Source: DASTBU01 sp035711845 (lineage in GTDB: Bacteria; Acidobacteriota; Vicinamibacteria; Vicinamibacterales; 2-12-FULL-66-21). Taken from it: a stretch of 31,465 bases of DNA. Shown one piece after another: positions 1 to 9,665 of this stretch (the stretch's first letter is position 1; each line of letters opens with the position of its first letter). The notes beneath the pieces were generated by a model that was given only the letters and a program-made list of their open reading frames with translations, was not told where the DNA came from and searched no databases. The translations under genes were made by a program, and so were the position numbers. The stretch covers positions 1 to 31,465 of the forward strand of contig DASTBU010000186.1 of the NCBI GenBank assembly GCA_035711845.1. Direction: 5' to 3'.

Positions 1-190
1 AGAGCTGGCGCTGCAGGTCCAGCGCGTGCTTCGACGCCTCCTCGGCGTGGGCGGCGCTCGTGGCGGCCGCCGGGCCGAGCTCCGCGCGCACGACCGCGAC
101 CTCCCGGTCCGCCCGGGCGCGAAGGACCGCCCACAGGGCGAGGATGGCAACACCCGCCAACGCCGCTATCAGTAATGTGGTGAGATCCAC
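1..190 (-). CDS. RmuC-like protein, N-terminal fragment (cut by window edge)
   Basis: Reading leftwards from a GTG at 190, the frame stays open to the window edge (about 63 codons). It starts with a hydrophobic segment (residues about 4-22, rich in Leu, Ala, Ile and Val), then a short basic stretch and an Ala/Glu/Arg/Gln-rich helix likely to form a coiled coil. This N-terminal membrane anchor plus coiled coil is the layout of RmuC-family proteins, which are linked to limiting DNA rearrangements and carry a nuclease-like core further on. That core lies outside the window, so the family call rests on layout only. An in-frame GTG at 217, made by a 27-bp duplication, is an alternative start that would add nine residues. 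No strong ribosome binding site separates the two. Confidence 0.45.
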   Translation of the reverse strand, partial: MDLTTLLIAALAGVAILALWAVLRARADREVAVVRAELGPAAATSAAHAEEASKHALDLQRQL

Positions 191-222
191 TTCACCCAGT
201 AATGTGGTGAGATCCACTTCAC
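170..222. repeat. 27-bp tandem duplication across the rmuC-like start
   Basis: A 26-base block at 170-195 is repeated exactly at 197-222, a period of 27 bp. Because 27 is a multiple of three, the duplication copies the GTG start and the next codons in frame. The downstream gene therefore has two equivalent starts, at 217 and 190. Confidence 0.9.
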
Positions 223-287
223 GAAGTTTAGGCGAAACCCGCGGTCGGATCCCAGTTTTCTGTTTCGCTGGGGCCACGAACCGCCGC

Positions 288-315
288 GGACCACGGACCA
301 CGGACTACGGAAGTA
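288..315. repeat. Heptanucleotide spacer repeat upstream of moeZ
   Basis: Four consecutive 7-nt units: GGACCAC, GGACCAC, GGACTAC, GGAAGTA. The tract ends 10 nt before the moeZ start. It is the leftmost member of the 7-nt-period spacer family found through the window. Confidence 0.8.
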
Positions 316-319
316 TGAT
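314..319 (+). promoter_or_regulatory. Candidate -10 box of moeZ, leaderless layout
   Basis: TATGAT lies six bases before the ATG at 326, so transcription would begin at or within a base or two of the start codon. No convincing -35 hexamer is visible and no Shine-Dalgarno sequence fits. This is a motif match only. Confidence 0.3.
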
Positions 320-325
320 CGACCC

Positions 326-1465
326 ATGCGAGGTGGTTTGACCCGCGACGAAATGCTTCGCTACAGCCGCCACATCACGCTGCCCGAGGTCGGGCTCGAC
401 GGGCAGGAACGGCTCAAGCGGGCGAGGGTGCTCTGCATCGGGGCCGGTGGGCTCGGCTCGCCCGCCGTGTTGTACCTGGCCGCGGCTGGTGTCGGGACCC
501 TGGGCCTCGTCGACTTCGACGAAGTGGACGTCTCGAACCTCCAGCGGCAGATCATCCATGGGACGAGCGACGTCGGGCGATTGAAGCTCGACTCGGCGCG
601 AGATCGGGTGGCCGATATCAATCCCCACGTCCGGCTCGAGGCGCATCCCACTTCCCTGACCGCGGCAAATGCCATCGAGCTGGTGTCGGCGTACGACGTG
701 ATCCTCGACGGAACCGACAACTTTCCGACCCGCTACCTGGTCAACGACGCCTGCGTCATGGCGAGCCGGCCGAACGCCTACGGAAGCATCTTCAGGTTCG
801 AAGGGCAGGCGTCCGTGTTCGCCGCGCCGGGCGGCCCGTGCTACCGCTGCCTTCATCCCGAGCCTCCACCGCCCGACCTGATTCCAAGCTGTGCGGAAGG
901 CGGGGTCCTGGGCGTGCTGCCCGGCATCATCGGTACGATTCAGGCGACGGAGGCGATCAAGCTGATCCTGGGAGTGGGAGAACCGTTGGTGGGGCGTTTC
1001 CTGATTTACGACGCGCTCAGGATGCGCTTCCGCGAGCTGAAGCTTTCCAGGGACCCCGATTGTCCGGTCTGCGGGAGGAACCCGCGCATCCGCGAGCTTC
1101 AAGCCTACGAGCAGGCTTGCCACCCTGCTCAGGCCGAGATGGAGGGCTTGGGCGACATGACCGCTGTCGAGCTGAAATCCCGAATGGACGCCGGCAATCC
1201 TCCCATCGTTGTTGACGTCCGCGAGCCCCATGAGTTCGGGATCTGTCGAATCCCGGGCGCGATCCTGATTCCGCTTGGCGAGCTGGCATCGCGGACCGGC
1301 GAGCTGGATCCGGCCTCGGAAATCGTCCTGCAATGCAGGTCCGGGGCGCGCAGCGCCCGGGCCGTCGCGTTGCTGCGCGACAGGGGCTTCGGCAGAGCCC
1401 GGAACCTCGCCGGCGGCATCCTCGCCTGGATCGACCAGGTCGATCCAACTCAGCCAAAGTATTAG
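326..1465 (+). CDS. moeZ: Adenylyltransferase-sulfurtransferase (ThiF/MoeB domain plus rhodanese), MoeZ type
   Basis: The 379-residue protein joins an E1-like adenylyltransferase domain (about 1-250) to a rhodanese domain (about 270-375). Visible motifs are the arginine finger in YSRH (R15), the nucleotide loop GAGGLGSP at 39-46, the DGTDNFPTR segment, the zinc cysteine pairs CYRC and CPVC, and the conserved cysteine in PSCAEGG. The rhodanese loop CRSGARS starts at the catalytic cysteine, about residue 337. Proteins of this build adenylate the C-terminal glycine of a ubiquitin-like carrier and then pass sulfur to it, for molybdopterin, thiamine, cysteine or tRNA thiolation. No carrier gene is adjacent, so the partner is unknown. 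moeA and mogA 26 kb away make a molybdopterin role possible. The SUF cluster follows on the same strand after a 193-bp gap that seems to hold its own promoter. Confidence 0.88.
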   Translation: MRGGLTRDEMLRYSRHITLPEVGLDGQERLKRARVLCIGAGGLGSPAVLYLAAAGVGTLGLVDFDEVDVSNLQRQIIHGTSDVGRLKLDSARDRVADINPHVRLEAHPTSLTAANAIELVSAYDVILDGTDNFPTRYLVNDACVMASRPNAYGSIFRFEGQASVFAAPGGPCYRCLHPEPPPPDLIPSCAEGGVLGVLPGIIGTIQATEAIKLILGVGEPLVGRFLIYDALRMRFRELKLSRDPDCPVCGRNPRIRELQAYEQACHPAQAEMEGLGDMTAVELKSRMDAGNPPIVVDVREPHEFGICRIPGAILIPLGELASRTGELDPASEIVLQCRSGARSARAVALLRDRGFGRARNLAGGILAWIDQVDPTQPKY

Positions 1466-1531
1466 CGGAGGGGCGGGCCCGTGTCAGTCCGCCCGGTCTC
1501 CCCCCGGATCACAGCCTGGAACGGGCCGGTC

Positions 1532-1561
1532 TTGATCCGGAGGCAGCCCCTCTACTAAAAT
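1532..1561 (+). promoter_or_regulatory. Candidate sigma-70-type promoter of the SUF cluster
   Basis: TTGATC (1532-1537) and TAAAAT (1556-1561) are separated by 18 bp in the gap between moeZ and the first SUF gene. Transcription would start near 1568, inside or just before the hairpin at 1573-1593. The placement fits a start for the whole cluster. The assignment rests on hexamer resemblance alone. Confidence 0.45.
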
Positions 1562-1563
1562 AG

Positions 1564-1593
1564 GACTGTTCTGGTCGTAGTTATCCTACGGCC
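1564..1593 (+). promoter_or_regulatory. Inverted repeats at the SUF transcription start, candidate Rrf2 operator or leader hairpin
   Basis: GACT-5 nt-GGTC at 1564-1576 resembles the core spacing of IscR type 1 sites (GACT-5-AGTC), but the flanks match poorly. It runs into a second symmetrical element: CGTAG (1576-1580), five bases, CTACG (1586-1590). As RNA this extends to an eight-pair stem (1573-1580 with 1586-1593, one G-U pair) with a UUAUC loop. An Rrf2 regulator is encoded in the cluster, so autoregulation here is plausible but unproven. Confidence 0.35.
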
Positions 1594-1658
1594 CTGAGGT
1601 CCGCAGTGCGCCTCCGGCGCAATGCGCGCCATGAACGGTCGGGGGTGAGTGTTCGCCC

Positions 1659-1985
1659 ATGCTTCACATCAGCGAAAACGCGGGAAAACTGATCAAGAAG
1701 ATGGTCCTCCGGAACGGGATCCCCGATGGCGGCCTCCGCATCGGCATCAAGGCGGGTGGCTGTTCCGGGTTGAGCTATACGTTCGCGTGGGAGCCGGCGC
1801 CGAAGGACGGCGACCAGGTCTTCGACGGCCCCGACGGTGCGAAGGTATTCGTCGATCCGCGCAGCCTGAAGTTTCTCGACGGCACCACGCTCGATTACGA
1901 CATGAGCCTCGTCAGCAAGGGCTTCATCTTCAACAATCCGCATGCGAAGAGCACGTGCGGCTGCGGGACGTCGTTTTCTGTGTAG
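1659..1985 (+). CDS. A-type iron-sulfur carrier (IscA/SufA/ErpA family)
   Basis: This 108-residue protein has the single HesB-like domain of A-type carriers. The three cluster- or iron-binding cysteines are all present: one in GGCSGL (about residue 35) and the C-terminal pair in CGCGTSF. Length and cysteine spacing are normal for the family. Such proteins receive Fe-S clusters from the SufBCD scaffold and deliver them to apo-enzymes. It is the first gene of the SUF cluster and precedes sufB by a 45-bp spacer made largely of heptamer repeats. The ATG at 1659 gives the canonical N-terminus (a beta strand starting MLHIS). I cannot tell SufA, IscA and ErpA apart from sequence alone, so no symbol is given. 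Confidence 0.92.
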   Translation: MLHISENAGKLIKKMVLRNGIPDGGLRIGIKAGGCSGLSYTFAWEPAPKDGDQVFDGPDGAKVFVDPRSLKFLDGTTLDYDMSLVSKGFIFNNPHAKSTCGCGTSFSV

Positions 1986-1993
1986 CGTTCATC

Positions 1994-2028
1994 AGCTGGA
2001 AGCTGGAAGCTGGAAGCTGGTAGCTCAA
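1994..2028. repeat. Heptanucleotide spacer repeat before sufB
   Basis: Three AGCTGGA units (1994-2014) are followed by AGCTGGT and AGCTCAA, ending two bases before the sufB ATG. No separate Shine-Dalgarno sequence is visible. Confidence 0.85.
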
Positions 2029-2030
2029 TC

Positions 2031-3476
<1,446 letters not shown>

Positions 3477-3538
3477 TTGCCAACTGCGCGCCGATGTTGG
3501 TTCGAAGCGCGGCCGAGCGAGGCGAGGCTGCGGCAGGC

Positions 3539-3557
3539 CGTGGGGCGGGGTCCCACG
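3539..3557 (+). other. Hairpin in the sufB-sufC spacer
   Basis: CGTGGG (3539-3544) and CCCACG (3552-3557) can pair around a 7-nt loop. No U-run follows, so this is more likely a processing, stabilising or attenuating structure, or part of a dispersed palindromic repeat, than a full terminator. The 121-bp spacer is long for this cluster and holds no plausible small gene. Confidence 0.4.
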
Positions 3558-3597
3558 ACGAGCGATGAGAAGAAGACAGCCGACGGATGACACTCAC

Positions 3598-4359
<762 letters not shown>

Positions 4360-4363
4360 CGCC

Positions 4364-5689
4364 ATGCATATGACGCAGATTGCCGACAAGCTCCAACCCT
4401 GGCTGGCCGCCGTCGACGCGCGCGCGCGGACCGGGCCACGATGGCTTCAGGATCTGCGCGACCGCGGCGCGGCCCGCTTCGCGCAGCTCGGGTTTCCGAC
4501 GGTCCGCGAGGAGGACTGGCGATTCACCAGCGTGGCGCCCATCGCGGCGACCGAGTTTCGCCCTGCCCCGCCAGCACCACTGTCCGCCGGCCAGCTCGAC
4601 ACGTTCCTCTACGCCGACGCGCCGCACCGGCTGGTGATCGTCAACGGCCGGTTGGTGCCCGAGCTGTCGCGCACGACCGCGCTGCCGCGCGGCATGCGAT
4701 TCGGCTCGCTGGCGTCGGCTGTGTCGGAGCAGGCGGACATCGTCGGGCGGTACCTCGGCCGGATCGCCGACTTCAACTCGCGGGCGTTTGCCGCGCTCAA
4801 CACGGCGTTCCTTCAGGATGGCGCGTTCGTCCACATCCCGGACGGCACCGTGCTGGAGCAGCCGCTGCAGCTGTTGTTCGTGTCGGTCGCCGACGGTTCG
4901 GTGATGACGCACCCGCGCGTGCTGATCGTCGCCGGCGACGGCAGCCAGTCCCGCATCGTGGAGACCTACGTGGGCGCCGGCGATCAGCCGTACTTCACGA
5001 ACGCCGTCACGGAGATCTTCGCCGGCGAGAACACGACCGTGGATCACTACAAGGTCCAGGAAGAGAGCATCCAGGCATTCCACGTCGCCAGCATGCACGT
5101 GCACGCGGCCCGGAGCGCGACGTTTTCGTCTCATTCGTTCTCGCTGGGCGGACGGTTCGTCAGGAACGACGTGCTCGCGCTGCTCGACGGCGAGGGCGCC
5201 GAGGCGACGCTGAACGGGCTGTACCTGGCAGACGGCGATCGTCTGGTCGACAACCACACGACCATCGATCACGCGAAGCCGCACTGCCCGAGCCACGAGA
5301 TCTACAAGGGCATCCTCGGCGGCCGCGCGCGGGCCATCTTCAACGGCAAGATCATCGTCCGGCAGGACGCCCAGAAGACGGATGCCAAGCAGACCAACCG
5401 CGCGCTCCTGTTGACCGACGAGGCGGTCATCAACACGAAGCCGCAGCTGGAGATTTTCGCCGACGATGTGAAGTGCACGCATGGCGCGGCGATCGGACAG
5501 CTCGACGAGGATGCCGTGTTCTACCTGCAAACGCGGGGACTGACGTTCTCGGAGGCGCGCGACATGCTGATCCACGCGTTTGCCGGCGACATCCTCGACC
5601 GTGTGCAGATCGCGCCGTTGAAGCACGCGCTGGAAGCCGAGCTCTACGCACAGCTCGCGCGCGATCTGGCCGAGGTGGACGCGGCATGA
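4364..5689 (+). CDS. sufD: Fe-S cluster assembly protein SufD
   Basis: A 441-residue SufD beginning four bases after the sufC stop. An ATG at 4370 is an equally possible start. The N-terminal helical part contains the EEDWRFT segment common in SufD, followed by a beta-helix core related to SufB. The conserved KCTHGAAIGQLD motif near the C-terminus carries the cysteine and histidine (KCTH) of the SufB-SufD interface where clusters are thought to form. It ends ATGA-overlapped with sufS, which suggests translational coupling. Length is normal. Upstream in-frame codons reach back into sufC and are rejected as coding because they do not match the family. Confidence 0.95.
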   Translation: MHMTQIADKLQPWLAAVDARARTGPRWLQDLRDRGAARFAQLGFPTVREEDWRFTSVAPIAATEFRPAPPAPLSAGQLDTFLYADAPHRLVIVNGRLVPELSRTTALPRGMRFGSLASAVSEQADIVGRYLGRIADFNSRAFAALNTAFLQDGAFVHIPDGTVLEQPLQLLFVSVADGSVMTHPRVLIVAGDGSQSRIVETYVGAGDQPYFTNAVTEIFAGENTTVDHYKVQEESIQAFHVASMHVHAARSATFSSHSFSLGGRFVRNDVLALLDGEGAEATLNGLYLADGDRLVDNHTTIDHAKPHCPSHEIYKGILGGRARAIFNGKIIVRQDAQKTDAKQTNRALLLTDEAVINTKPQLEIFADDVKCTHGAAIGQLDEDAVFYLQTRGLTFSEARDMLIHAFAGDILDRVQIAPLKHALEAELYAQLARDLAEVDAA

Positions 5690-6933
5690 ACCCCGGGGCC
5701 GCTGCGCCTGCACGTCGGTTCGAGGTGGCGGCCGTCCGCGCCGACTTCCCGATTCTGCGCCGCCAGGTCCGTGGCCGCCCGCTCGTCTACCTCGACAACG
5801 CTGCAACCACTCAGAAGCCTCAGGCCGTGATCGACGCGATCTCGCGGTACTACACCGAGACGAACGCGAACGTGCATCGCGGCGTCCATCATCTGAGCGA
5901 GCTCGCGACGGAGGCCTACGAGGCCGGCCGCGAGACCGTTCGCCGGTTCTTCAACGCGCGGAGCGCCCGCGAGATCGTCTTCACGAGGAACGCCACCGAG
6001 AGCATCAACCTCGTCGCGCACTCGTTCGGCCGCCTTCGGGTGGGCGCCGGCGACGAGGTGGTGATCTCCACGATGGAGCACCATTCCAATATCGTCCCCT
6101 GGCAGCTGCTCTGCGAGCGGGCGGGAGCCGTGTTGCGTGTGGCGCCCATCGACGATCGTGGCGAGCTGATCCTCGACGAGCTCTTCGCCCTGATGACGGA
6201 GCGCACGCGGCTCGTGGCGATCACGCACATGTCCAACGCGCTCGGGACGATCAACCCGGTCCAGGAGATCGTCCGCGGCGCGCACGAGCGCGGGGCGGCG
6301 GTGCTGATCGACGGATCGCAAGCGGCGTATCACATGCCGGTGGACGTGCAGGCGCTCGGCTGCGATTTCTACGCGGCGACGGGTCACAAGATCTACGGAC
6401 CGACCGGCATCGGCGTGTTGTACGGTCGGGAGCCGGTGCTGCAGCAGATGGGTCCGTTTCTCGGCGGGGGCGACATGATCGCTTCGGTGACGTTCGAGAA
6501 ATCGACCTGGAACGAGCTCCCGTACAAGTTCGAAGCGGGCACGCCGGACATCGCCGGCGCGGTCGGTCTCGGCGCGGCAATCGACTACGTGAGCGCGATC
6601 GGGCTGGACGAGATCGCCGCCCACGAGCAGGACCTGCTCGCCTACGGCACTCGAGCCCTCGAGAGTGTCGAGGGCGTGCGGATGATTGGCACAGCCCGGC
6701 GGAAGGCGAGCATTCTCTCGTTCGTCCTCGAGGGTGTGCACCCGCACGATATCGGCACGATCGTCGATCGGGAAGGGGTGGCCATCCGGACGGGTCATCA
6801 CTGCGCACAGCCGGTGATGGATCGCTTCGGCATCCCCGCGACCGCCCGCGCGTCGCTTGCGATGTACAACACGCGCGAGGACGTAGATACGCTCGTCGAA
6901 GCGCTGTCGCGCGTGCAGCGCATGTTCGCGTAA
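5686..6933 (+). CDS. sufS: Cysteine desulfurase SufS (group II)
   Basis: This 415-residue PLP enzyme takes sulfur from L-cysteine, giving alanine and a protein persulfide. Visible are the N-terminal YLDNAATTQKP motif, the substrate-pocket MEHHSNIVPW, the PLP lysine in ATGHKIYGPTG (about residue 235) and the catalytic cysteine in RTGHHCAQP (about 373). The RxGHHCAQP context is diagnostic for group II SufS enzymes, which pass sulfur to SufU or SufE. The ATG overlaps the sufD stop by four bases (ATGA). The same frame is open far upstream, but those codons belong to the shadow of sufD. sufU follows after a 120-bp heptamer-repeat spacer. Confidence 0.97.
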   Translation: MNPGAAAPARRFEVAAVRADFPILRRQVRGRPLVYLDNAATTQKPQAVIDAISRYYTETNANVHRGVHHLSELATEAYEAGRETVRRFFNARSAREIVFTRNATESINLVAHSFGRLRVGAGDEVVISTMEHHSNIVPWQLLCERAGAVLRVAPIDDRGELILDELFALMTERTRLVAITHMSNALGTINPVQEIVRGAHERGAAVLIDGSQAAYHMPVDVQALGCDFYAATGHKIYGPTGIGVLYGREPVLQQMGPFLGGGDMIASVTFEKSTWNELPYKFEAGTPDIAGAVGLGAAIDYVSAIGLDEIAAHEQDLLAYGTRALESVEGVRMIGTARRKASILSFVLEGVHPHDIGTIVDREGVAIRTGHHCAQPVMDRFGIPATARASLAMYNTREDVDTLVEALSRVQRMFA

Positions 6934-6944
6934 CCGCGGCCCGT

Positions 6945-7041
6945 GCACGTCGCACGTCGCACGTGGAACGTAGCACGTGCACGTCGCACGTTGCACGTGA
7001 CAAGTAGCACGTTGAACATCGCACCTAGCACGTCGCACGTG
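6945..7041. repeat. Heptanucleotide spacer repeat between sufS and sufU
   Basis: About fourteen 7-nt units, mostly GCACGTC, GCACGTG, GCACGTA or GCACGTT with degenerate members such as GAACATC and GCACCTA, and one 6-nt slip. The tract touches the upstream candidate sufU ATG at 7042. The ACGT core is self-complementary, so neighbouring units could pair in DNA or RNA. Confidence 0.9.
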
Positions 7042-7056
7042 ATGTTGAGCCCCCGA

Positions 7057-7500
7057 ATGCCCGATCTAACCGACCTGTACCAGGAAGTGATTCTCGACCA
7101 CAACAAGCGGCCGAGAAACTTCCGCAGGATCGAGAACGCGAGCCATCACGCGGACGGCCACAACCCGCTCTGCGGCGATCGCCTGCAGCTGTTCGTCCAG
7201 GTCGACGGCAATCTCGTGACGGACGTCGCGTTCGAGGGCTCGGGATGCGCGATCTCAAAGGCGTCCGCGTCGATCATGACCGACGCGGTGAAGGGGCGCA
7301 CGGTGGACGAGGTGCACGCGCTGTTCGATCGATTCCACCGGATGGTGACGACGCCCGCGGACCTGCCGGTCGAGGATCTCGGCAAGCTGTCGGTCTTCGC
7401 CGGCGTGCGGGAGTTCCCGGTCCGTGTGAAGTGCGCCAGCCTCGCATGGCACACGTTGAAGGCCGCCCTGGAGCGCACCCAGGCCGTGAGTACGGAATGA
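7057..7500 (+). CDS. sufU: Sulfur-transfer/scaffold protein SufU (IscU-like)
   Basis: This 147-residue protein belongs to the IscU/SufU family. It carries the three conserved cysteines: in NPLCGD, in GSGCAISKASAS and in VRVKCASLAWHT. The sequence between the second and third cysteines is longer than in IscU, as in SufU of Gram-positive bacteria and related systems, where the protein is a zinc-dependent sulfur acceptor for SufS. The start is chosen at 7057 because MPDLTDLYQEVILDHN aligns with typical SufU beginnings; an in-frame ATG at 7042 would add five residues directly at the heptamer tract. Its place after sufS supports a SufS-SufU pair. sufT begins 16 bp downstream. Confidence 0.94.
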   Translation: MPDLTDLYQEVILDHNKRPRNFRRIENASHHADGHNPLCGDRLQLFVQVDGNLVTDVAFEGSGCAISKASASIMTDAVKGRTVDEVHALFDRFHRMVTTPADLPVEDLGKLSVFAGVREFPVRVKCASLAWHTLKAALERTQAVSTE

Positions 7501-7516
7501 AAATGGCAATTGGCCG

Positions 7517-7912
7517 ATGAAACCCTTACCCGTGATTCCACCAGATGTTCCCCAGCCGCCCGCCTCCGGCAACGACACGGCGGCGCTCGTGCGCGACGCC
7601 GCACGGACCGACGAGTTGTCGCCGATGATCGCCGAAGCGATCCGCACCGTGTATGATCCGGAGATACCGGTCAACATCTGGGAGCTCGGCCTCATCTACG
7701 ACGTGATCGTCGACGCGGGCGGCGTGGCTGGCGTGCGGATGACGCTCACCGCTCCGGGTTGTCCGGCGGCGCAGTCGCTTCCGGTCGAGGTGGCCGAGAA
7801 GGTGAGGGCGGTGCCCGGCGTTTCCGACGTAAAGGTGGACGTGGTCTGGGATCCGCCGTGGGACAAGGACATGATGTCCGATGCGGCAAAGCTGCAGCTC
7901 GGGCTGTGGTGA
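7517..7912 (+). CDS. sufT: SufT/MIP18-family (DUF59) Fe-S maturation protein
   Basis: A 131-residue protein with a low-complexity N-terminus (about 1-25) and a DUF59/MIP18-type domain. Family marks are the YDPEIPVNIWELGLIYD segment and the conserved cysteine in LTAPGCPAAQSLP, followed by VWDPPWDKDMMSD near the end. Proteins of this family found in SUF clusters (SufT) help maturation of Fe-S enzymes under high demand, and the eukaryotic relative MIP18/CIAO2 works in cytosolic cluster targeting. The ATG at 7517 follows sufU by 16 bp and precedes the Rrf2 gene by 19 bp, consistent with one transcript. PaaD-like relatives are the main alternative, but the gene context favours SufT. Confidence 0.92.
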   Translation: MKPLPVIPPDVPQPPASGNDTAALVRDAARTDELSPMIAEAIRTVYDPEIPVNIWELGLIYDVIVDAGGVAGVRMTLTAPGCPAAQSLPVEVAEKVRAVPGVSDVKVDVVWDPPWDKDMMSDAAKLQLGLW

Positions 7913-7931
7913 GTGGAAGGACGGAAGTACG

Positions 7932-8393
7932 ATGCTGCGCCTTTCAAAAAAAGCCGACTACGCGCTGATCGCGATGAAGCATCTCGCCCTGCGCCCCGAC
8001 GCCTCGTCGGCGAGCGCGCGCGAGATCGCCGAGCAGTACGACATTCCCGTCGAGCTCATGGCCAAGGTGCTGCAGCGCCTGGTGCGGAAAGGCCTCCTGA
8101 CCTCGCATCAGGGCACACGGGGCGGCTATCGCCTCAGCCGCCCATCCGCGATCATCTCCGTGGCGGAAATCATCCAGGCCATCGACGGCCCGTTGACCGT
8201 CACCGCGTGTTCGACCGACGCGGAGAACTGCGGTCAATACGCCAAGTGCAGCGTGCGCGATCCCCTCTGGCGCATCAAGGATCGGATCGTCTCCGCCCTC
8301 GCCACCTGCTCGCTGCAGGAGATCACGACAGACATGCCGGAGGAACCGGCAGCCGCCGCGGCCGCACCGCTCGAGTTCACACGACGCGGATAG
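7932..8393 (+). CDS. Rrf2-family regulator, IscR-like
   Basis: A 153-residue Rrf2 protein: a winged-helix DNA-binding domain (MLRLSKKADYALIAM at the start, recognition helix in SAREIAEQYDIPVELMAKVLQ, wing in GTRGGYRLSRP) followed by a cysteine cluster, CX6CX5C, at about residues 92-105. IscR uses CX5CX5C plus a histidine to hold a [2Fe-2S] cluster, so the extra residue here may mean different ligand geometry. The C-terminus is a short Ala/Pro tail. An upstream in-frame start is possible, but the ATG at 7932 gives the canonical Rrf2 beginning and has GGAAG upstream. Encoded inside the SUF cluster, it probably senses cluster supply and regulates the operon; the symmetric site at 1564-1593 is a candidate target. 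Confidence 0.9.
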   Translation: MLRLSKKADYALIAMKHLALRPDASSASAREIAEQYDIPVELMAKVLQRLVRKGLLTSHQGTRGGYRLSRPSAIISVAEIIQAIDGPLTVTACSTDAENCGQYAKCSVRDPLWRIKDRIVSALATCSLQEITTDMPEEPAAAAAAPLEFTRRG

Positions 8394-8412
8394 CGCGCCC
8401 GCATCGCACGCA

Positions 8413-8506
8413 GCATTCAGCGTCGAGCATTCAGCATTCAGCACCGAGCATTCAGCATCGAGCATTCAGCATCGAGCATTCAGCCTTCAGCATTCAGCAT
8501 TCAGCA
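8413..8506. repeat. Heptanucleotide spacer repeat between rrf2 and the second desulfurase
   Basis: Thirteen uninterrupted 7-nt units, GCATTCA alternating irregularly with GCATCGA, GCGTCGA, GCACCGA and GCCTTCA, followed by GCA and the next gene's ATG. No Shine-Dalgarno sequence lies between the tract and that ATG. Confidence 0.95.
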
Positions 8507-9664
8507 ATGGTGTACCTCGACTACCACGCTACGACGCCTGTGGATCCGAGGGTGCTCGAGGCGATGCTGCCGTACTTCGCCGAGCATTTCGGAAACCCGG
8601 CGAGCCGCCAGCACGGCTGGGGCTGGAAGGCCCAGGAGGCCGTCGATCGCGCGCGCGCGCAGGTCGCCGAGCTGATCGGCGCTTCGGCTGGCGAGGTCGT
8701 GTTCACCAGCGGTGCGACCGAGTCGAACAACCTCGCCATCAAGGGCGCCGCGCACGCGCTTCGCGGGCGCGGCAACCACATCATCACCGTGAGCACCGAG
8801 CACAAGTCCGTGCTCGACTCCTGCAGCCGCCTCGAGCAGGATGGCTGGAACGTGTCGGTGCTGGGCGTAGGCAGCGACGGCCTGCTGGACCTCGACGAGC
8901 TGGCCGCGACGGTGACAGAGCGGACCGTTCTGGTCTCGGTGATGGCGGCCAACAACGAGATTGGCGTGATCCAGCCGCTCGGCGAGATCGCGCGGATTGC
9001 GCATGCGCGCGGCGCGCTCCTGCACACCGATGCGGCGCAGGCGGCGGGAAAGATTCCGCTGGACGTCGGCGCCATGGACATCGACCTCCTCTCGCTGACC
9101 GGGCATAAGTACTACGGGCCGAAAGGCGCGGGCGCGCTCGTCGTGCGGCGCCGCAAGCCGAGATTGCGGCTCGAATGTCAGATCGACGGCGGCGGGCACG
9201 AGGGCGGACTGCGGTCGGGCACGCTCAACGTGCCGGGCGTCGTCGGCCTGGGCGCCGCAGCGGCGATCTGCCGGCAGGAAATGGCGACCGAGTCGGTGCG
9301 CCTCCAGGCGCTTCGCGATCGGCTGCTGGCCGGCCTGCGGGATCGGTGTGACGGCTTGCGGGCCAACGGGTCGATGACCGCCCGCCTGCCCCACAACCTC
9401 CACGTCAGCTTCCACGGGATCGACGGCGAGGCCCTGCTGATGGCGATCGGGGACCTCGCCGTCTCTACCGGGTCCGCGTGCAGCTCCGGCAGCCAGGCCC
9501 CGTCGCACGTGCTGCAGGCGATCGGCGCCGTCGGCGAGTACGCCGGCGCGTCGATTCGATTCGGTCTGGGACGGATGACGTCGGAGGCCGACATCGACTT
9601 CGCCATCGAGCGCGTGTCGACCGTCGTGCGCGCCCTGCGGAAATCCCCCGTCGCCCGAACCTGA
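8507..9664 (+). CDS. Cysteine desulfurase, group I (NifS/IscS type)
   Basis: This 385-residue PLP enzyme is a second, different cysteine desulfurase in the same cluster. It shows YLDYHATTPVD at the N-terminus, FGNPAS, the STEHKSV histidine segment, the PLP lysine in LTGHKYYGPKGAGA (about 204) and the catalytic cysteine at 325 in STGSACSSGS. The flexible Cys loop and the SxGSAC motif place it in group I with IscS and NifS, unlike the neighbouring SufS. It may supply sulfur for tRNA thiolation, MoeZ-type carriers or nif-like assembly. The ATG directly abuts a heptamer tract and lacks a visible ribosome binding site. Whether it is cotranscribed with rrf2 is uncertain because of the 113-bp repeat spacer. 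Confidence 0.93.
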   Translation: MVYLDYHATTPVDPRVLEAMLPYFAEHFGNPASRQHGWGWKAQEAVDRARAQVAELIGASAGEVVFTSGATESNNLAIKGAAHALRGRGNHIITVSTEHKSVLDSCSRLEQDGWNVSVLGVGSDGLLDLDELAATVTERTVLVSVMAANNEIGVIQPLGEIARIAHARGALLHTDAAQAAGKIPLDVGAMDIDLLSLTGHKYYGPKGAGALVVRRRKPRLRLECQIDGGGHEGGLRSGTLNVPGVVGLGAAAAICRQEMATESVRLQALRDRLLAGLRDRCDGLRANGSMTARLPHNLHVSFHGIDGEALLMAIGDLAVSTGSACSSGSQAPSHVLQAIGAVGEYAGASIRFGLGRMTSEADIDFAIERVSTVVRALRKSPVART

Positions 9665-9665
9665 C

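Noticed and set aside
305..1333. 342-codon minus-strand frame opposite moeZ
   Set aside because: It is Arg/Asp/His-rich with no recognisable domain and mirrors the codon pattern of moeZ, as expected from GC-rich antisense.
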